Of a stretch of 64,000 nucleotides of DNA, positions 59,039-64,000 are shown in pieces. Below the pieces are notes generated by a model. The model searched no databases. It was not told the origin of the DNA and saw only the letters and a list, made by a program, of their open reading frames with translations. The position numbers and the translations under genes were made by a program. Source of the DNA: Takakia lepidozioides (Eukaryota; Streptophyta; Takakiopsida; Takakiales; Takakiaceae); assembly GCA_030704615.1 (NCBI GenBank), contig CM060731.1, forward strand, positions 81,634,756-81,698,755, read 5' to 3'. The first letter of the stretch is position 1. Each line of letters begins with the position of its first letter.

Positions 59039-62000
59039 ATGGCAGCAGGAGCAGCAGTTTGTGTGTCTCAACTGACGACTGTGAGGAAGCTGTTCGCCAC
59101 ACCAGCACGGGGTAGCTCTCCAGCACCTTCAGGCACTGAAATCAAGGTCTGCTGCAAGGATGGCCTCCGCGAGCCCCTTCCTCGCCTCAGGTCTCCTATC
59201 TTTCTCTGCCCCTTCGAGCATCTGCATTAATCATGCCGAATAAGTAGTCATAAACTTGTAACCACAAAAGCAAGGCATGCTCTCCATTCCTCGCCACACT
59301 TCTCTTCTCATGAGAATCTTACGATGTTCTAGCTGAACCATGTGAAAATTTCCCAGCTACACAGATGACAAGGAATAAATCCGGCAGACTGTTCCCATTC
59401 GTGAGCCCTTCCAGCAGCCATGCCTTTGTCCTGCTGAGCCTGCAAACTAATTATCTTCCCCTTGTAAGGAACTATCAAATCTTGTATCAAACAGAACCGC
59501 AAACTATGGCCTGGGGGCCGCTAAAGCAAATCCTCAGTCTCACAATACTGGGGCATTTCTCCACCTGCTTGAACAGGAAATTGTTAGTCAGGGAAGGCTC
59601 AAAGTGTTATCCGGCAATGTAACCAGCACTTTGTATTTGGCAGGGACATTAAGTGACTCTGGGGATTTGCAGTTGCAGGAAGAAATTCATTGCAAAGGCT
59701 GCTTACAAAGCTTCAGCAAGCCTGAACTCTGAAGGATTCTGGACTCCTTCATCCAGTGACAGTCATGAAGTCTGGTCAATCAGGTTCTTTGCCCCATTCT
59801 GATAAGCTGGAAACATTTCAGACTACTAAGACCATTTTTTGAGCTAACCTATTAATGCTGAGGACTTTTGGATTGGATTCAGAATAGGGTGGCTTCAATC
59901 TGGGCTTTTAAAACAATATTTTTGAAAGTGAAGAAAACTTTGTATATGGTGGATTATCGGGTTTTTGCTTAGCGATGATTAGTTTTGCCTGCTGAGTGCA
60001 AGTAGTTTCATGGCTGGAATTCTCCCATTACTTCCAGGAACATTAGTGCAAAGGTTTGTGTGATGGTATGCCACTGAATGCGTGTGTAGTATTATCTTTG
60101 ATCCACACCCTCTGTGGGGAGCTCTTGAAGTCAGTGGGGAGTGGTGGCAGCTTGTCACTGCCACATGTCTGAGGTTGATGGTCTGAGAGTTAATGTTAAG
60201 ATTGCACTCTCTATGTTGTGCTAGTTTTGGATTTAACTTGGACTGGCACTTTCGTCATATTTCAATGACTGTATGGAGTTGTTACTATGTACCAAGTAGA
60301 TGATATGTTGAAATAGCAGGTTCACTGGTGTGCATTACGTGGGAGTTTGTAGAAGCTTTGGGTTCGAGGGGGTTTTGTAAGAAGCCAAACAGGCTAAGAG
60401 TAGGCAGTTGGCTGTGAAATGACTCTAAATTACTGTTCATCTTTGCTATTTTGTAAAGTGCTCAGAGTTGACTGATCAGGAAGGATGTTTGTGGGGGAGC
60501 AGGAGTGATCTGGAGTTACCTACCTCAGCTTATGCTTATGAGGGGCCCATAGCACAGGGAGGACAGGGGCCATCACCCATGTTGGCTGAGAGATTCCAGA
60601 GCGTGATTACTCAGCTCTTCCAGCATGTAATCTTGGTTACACTTTTTCCTCATCTTTCCTGTTTGCCTTCACCATGTTAGGGAGAGTTGTAGGATCAGGC
60701 CAATGAAGAGTTCCCAGGTAGGTGGCTATACTTCTTTGTGCCAAAAGCATCAATCTTCTAAAGTATTTTCCTGTGCATGAAGGGATCTTGCATCCATGTT
60801 GTCGGAGGCGCTAGTTGAGTCACTATCAAGTGTTTATGTGGATCTATATTGGTGTGCCTTAGTCACCTGTGTGGAGTGAGTGGCCACTGAGAGTGATTGT
60901 TGGGCATGCCAACAGCGGATCATTCGATGTGGCGGCGCTGTGGATGATGACATGGCCAACTTGATTGTGGCGCAGTTGCTTTATCTGGATGCTGCTGATC
61001 CCAGCAGGGTTTGTTTTGCTTTACCTCCTGATATCTTATTTTGACACACATTATAGAGAGATGGATGGTGGGAGCTAGTGTTCAGGCAATTCCTTTTGTA
61101 GGGTGTTGTTGAAGGAGGCCGTAACCAAAGATGAGAGTCAAAAGTTGTTCCACACATCTCTTTTGTCAATAACTGGCAGAAAATTCAAGCTCTCAATGGC
61201 TTATTCAGATGTGAGGACTTGACCTGAGTTGGAGTTGTTTAATGTCATGCAGGATATTGTCATGTATGTGAACTCACCTGGAGGTTCGGTCACTGCAGGT
61301 ATGCTTTGTTGCAGTCCACCACCTGCTTAGCTGCAGCTCAAGGTTGGATAGGTTCAGTCCTCAGCTGTTCTGTAGGTCCCTTATAGAGGTTATCCATCGC
61401 CCACATCTAGTAGACTCCAGGAAGTTTGGTTTGTATTAACTTGACATTGTGTTGGGAGGAGGTTCTATGTGGGTTCCGGTTCTGTGTCATCGATCAAGGT
61501 TTTGAACATTACTTCAACTGAAAGGCATAATCTTTTGGTGCCTGTGATAGGGATGGCAATATTTGATACGATGAGGCACATTCGACCTGATGTCAGTACT
61601 GTATGCGTCGGATTGGCTGCCAGGTATGCACTTGGCTGCAGTTTTTCTATTCACTCCAAGGAACAAAGATTCTATTCATTTATTCACTTATGCTAAATGC
61701 ACTTGTTCACTCACTGTTTATAATCATATTGAGAAGAAATGTAACGTTAACTTCTTGTGTGTATTTGAGGAGAGCTGATCTGAGATATGTATTTGGGTAC
61801 TAAGATGGATCATGCATGGAGTTGGTTTCTTGCTTCAAACCCTATGACTTCATACCCTATAACAACAGATGACTTGTTGTGGAGCTAAGTCATGGGTGGT
61901 CTGAAGGCTGTCCATCGTTTGTGCAGTATGGGTGCTTTCCTTCTCAGCGGTGGCACAAAGGGTATGTAACAGTTTTCTCCTGAGCCCACCAAGTTGTTAG

Positions 62001-62852
62001 TGTTTGGAGTGGAAGATTTACTGAGTTCTGGGGAGTCTGTTGAGACAAGAGAGAAGCAAGAGGGAGGTTAGGAGGGGTTGCACGGCTGGCCGACAGAAAA
62101 GAGCCAGTAAGGAGCTTTGTTACCTAAGAGACTGGAACGCGCCATGGTGTTGGTAAAGAGTCAGATAATTCTGATGGTCAGTGCATGTTGGGGCACTGAC
62201 CCTGCCGTCAATTCATCTTTCTTTAGAGTTGCTACATCACAACTCAATTGTTTATAGCCCACTTGTCATACATATTGTATTTGCTGCAGGCAAGCGTTAC
62301 AGTCTCCCAAATTCACGCATTATGATACATCAACCACTTGGAGGTGCCCAAGGTCAGCAGACAGACATTGAAATTCAGGTGTTTCTCTTTTTCTCCTTGA
62401 CCATATCCCGCACTGTCAAATTGTTGTTGAAATTGGGGCCCTTTCAGTACTGTTCCCCATTGGTCCTTGGAGACCCTACTTCGGAAACAAAATGGGTGTA
62501 ATATTTTACCATATGACTTCCCATAAAAGTGACTAGAATTGAAATGGAACCTTAATTTTCTTAAGAAAATAGGTGTGTTGCCTCTTAAGGGGGAATGGCA
62601 AGTAGCTGGTGGGTTGAAGTTAATGTGAGTTTGGTGGTGTGGCTCTAGGCAAACGAGATCTTGCACCACAAAGCCAACTTGAATGGGTACCTATCATACC
62701 AAACGGGGCAGCCATTGGAGAAAATTGTGCAAGACACCGACCGAGATTTCTTCATGAGTGCGAAGGAGGCGAAGGAGTACGGCCTTATTGATGCTGTGAT
62801 ATCTAATCCCCTAAAAGCACTTCAGCCCTTGCCTGCCCCTGCCCCTGCTTGA
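59039..62852 (+). CDS. CLPP5: Chloroplast ATP-dependent Clp protease proteolytic subunit 5
   Basis: Serine protease subunit of the plastid Clp core. Firm exons: 60480-60626 ([11 protein letters not shown]..., [13 protein letters not shown]), 60916-61008 ([20 protein letters not shown]), 61253-61298, 61551-61623, 61927-61961, 62290-62378 and 62649-62852. All join in phase. The catalytic triad is present: Ser in [13 protein letters not shown], His in [10 protein letters not shown] and Asp in QDTDRDFF. The Ser codon is split by intron 5 (AG|T). The QERFQS-type N-terminal block and the DPLKAL-type end ([10 protein letters not shown]) point to ClpP5 and not to P3, P4 or P6. The proposed first exon at 59,039 ([20 protein letters not shown]) looks like a transit peptide. 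It reaches exon 2 in phase only with the donor ATCAAG|GTCTGC at about 59,147, so it is tentative. Intron 1 carries a dispersed hairpin repeat. Confidence 0.93.
59990..60300. repeat. Third copy of the hairpin-bearing dispersed repeat
   Basis: It matches the copies at 38.3-39.1 kb across the CCATTACTTCCAGGAA, GGTATGCC..TGAATG, GTGGCA-(9)-TGCCAC (60,144-60,164) and GTTGTGCTAG..TAACTTGGACT blocks in the same order. It lies in intron 1 of the ClpP5 gene, assuming the first exon is right. Confidence 0.75.
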
Positions 62853-64000
62853 GCTATTAGTTTAGAATCTTGCGGTCATCTATACTGGGCTCTCCATTTA
62901 CCATCTGAAAATCTGCAGGGAATCCGGATCTTACCAAGTTGTTGTGGGGCCTTATCAGTTAACAGATGAACAGTGTGGCTGAAGGTGGTGGGCACCACGT
63001 GATTGAGATGTTAGAGCTTTTCTTGTAGGAGTCTGGGCAGTTATTAGGATGCTCCCACTCATCTATAGAGAAAATATCCCGGGTTGCATTTACTAGCAAG
63101 TTTTGCTATGTGAAAGTCTATCTGTAGCATATAAGTAAAGATTTGCAACATGCTGTATTTGATTGACTCAACATTGCATGGTCTTCAAATTGAGTAGAAA
63201 TTTGAAATAGCTTCAAATATATTGATTGGGCTTGACCGCATTAAGGTCACCATTGCCACCCTGCTTCATCCATGCAGGCTTTGAGAGTATATACGTGAAA
63301 CCCGTCTTTTGCCAGATGGGCACTTCTTCTATCAACAGAACATCCTTTCTTGCGTGTGATGTGCGATCTCACCTCGAGATTCTCTGGCGGCAAGTATTGC
63401 GGGGTTGTGGGTCCCTGGACCGCCAGCCATGGTCCTTTTCCGTTCATTATGCTAGTAGCTAACAGCATATGCTTTTATCCATGTGAGTTTCACAACAGCA
63501 ACGAAATGTCACTTAGAAGTGAGACGGAAGCAAATCACAAAGCAGAGGTGAGAGAAGGTGATGAAAGGGCAATTGAACGACATTAATCCTTGTGCGCTTT
63601 GAAGCACCCTGCTTTGGAGGGTTATGGCAGTAAGACATGGCTGGAGACGGCTATGAACGTGGTGACCCTGACGCAGCCGTCGTCCTGCCTGCGAGAGCAC
63701 GGACTAGAAGGACGGGAGTGTTGAGCGAAAAACATGGCATCATTCGTGGCTCGATTGTTTGGACTCTTGTGGGGGCGGTGCTAGGCTGCTGCCAGCTGCG
63801 CTGTTGAAAGTCGCCCTTCTGAAAGACTGAGATCTGAACTGTAGATTCATGTAGTCGCTGAAGTCCCTATATAACGCTGCCCACATGGAGGCAATTTCGT
63901 AAGTAGAGCAGCTGCGGGGTTACTTGCTGGGTTTCCTTGGTGTCACCACCTCTTGAGACTCTCGTTGCCCAAGTCCACAACCGGCTCCAGTAATGGCCGG
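62853..64000. other. No gene recognised
   Basis: 3' flank of ClpP5 followed by unassigned sequence. The last 400 bases are richer in G and C (for example CGCAGCCGTCGTCCTGCC at 63,672) and could begin another gene beyond the window. No motif supports that. Confidence 0.4.

Noticed and set aside
59365-59622. An 85-codon frame as a second ClpP5 exon
   Set aside because: No similarity to the region between transit peptide and mature ClpP5, and no suitable splice phases.

Overview
The window looks like nuclear DNA of a land plant, probably a seedless one (lycophyte, fern or bryophyte grade). The genes are split by many short introns. They include plant-only families: a chloroplast ClpP5-type protease, a DAR GTPase, an ASHH2/SDG8-type histone methyltransferase and an AAE17/18-type acyl-activating enzyme. 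There is also a PLS-DYW pentatricopeptide protein whose repeat units are unusually uniform. The spaces between genes hold decayed retroelements and DNA transposons. The species cannot be fixed from the sequence alone.

Layout. Positions 1-9,860 are mostly decayed mobile DNA: a minus-strand LTR-element gag remnant, a MULE-like transposase joined to an integrase tail, a decayed OSB-type 'PDF' motif, and two arrays of imperfect palindromes spaced about 49 bp apart. Positions 9,858-17,129 (minus) are a complete 14-exon acyl-activating enzyme. Diverging from it, 17.4-21.9 kb (plus) holds exons for an OSB-type PDF motif followed by an intronless PPR-DYW reading frame. A phase-0 donor and acceptor would join the two parts in frame. 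Positions 22.6-24.5 kb are a decayed GH9 cellulase with an intact CBM49 module. Positions 25.9-45.8 kb (plus) are one 26-exon ASHH2/SDG8-like gene with CW, AWS, SET and post-SET domains and a long, internally duplicated N-terminal region. Two of its introns hold LINE sequence. Then come a chloroplast DAR GTPase 3 homologue (minus), the ribosomal protein uS10/S20 (minus), DNA polymerase eta (plus, divergent from uS10) and the plastid protease subunit ClpP5 (plus). The last 1.1 kb holds no recognised gene.

Genes that may act together: ClpP5 and DAR GTPase 3 are predicted plastid proteins, and PDF and PPR-DYW domains are typical of organelle nucleic-acid-binding factors. Polymerase eta (lesion bypass) and the SET-domain protein (H3K36 methylation) act in the nucleus. 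No operon-like organisation is expected or seen.

Exon boundaries were set by hand from splice signals, reading phase and recalled family sequences. Those of the acyl-activating enzyme, the SET gene, uS10 and ClpP5 exons 2-8 keep phase throughout. Less certain are ClpP5 exon 1, polymerase-eta exons 6 and 13, and the first exon of the PDF-PPR gene. The most interesting points are the PDF-PPR arrangement, the symmetric and duplicated exons of the SET gene, and a LINE family with dated insertions that show perfect target-site duplications.
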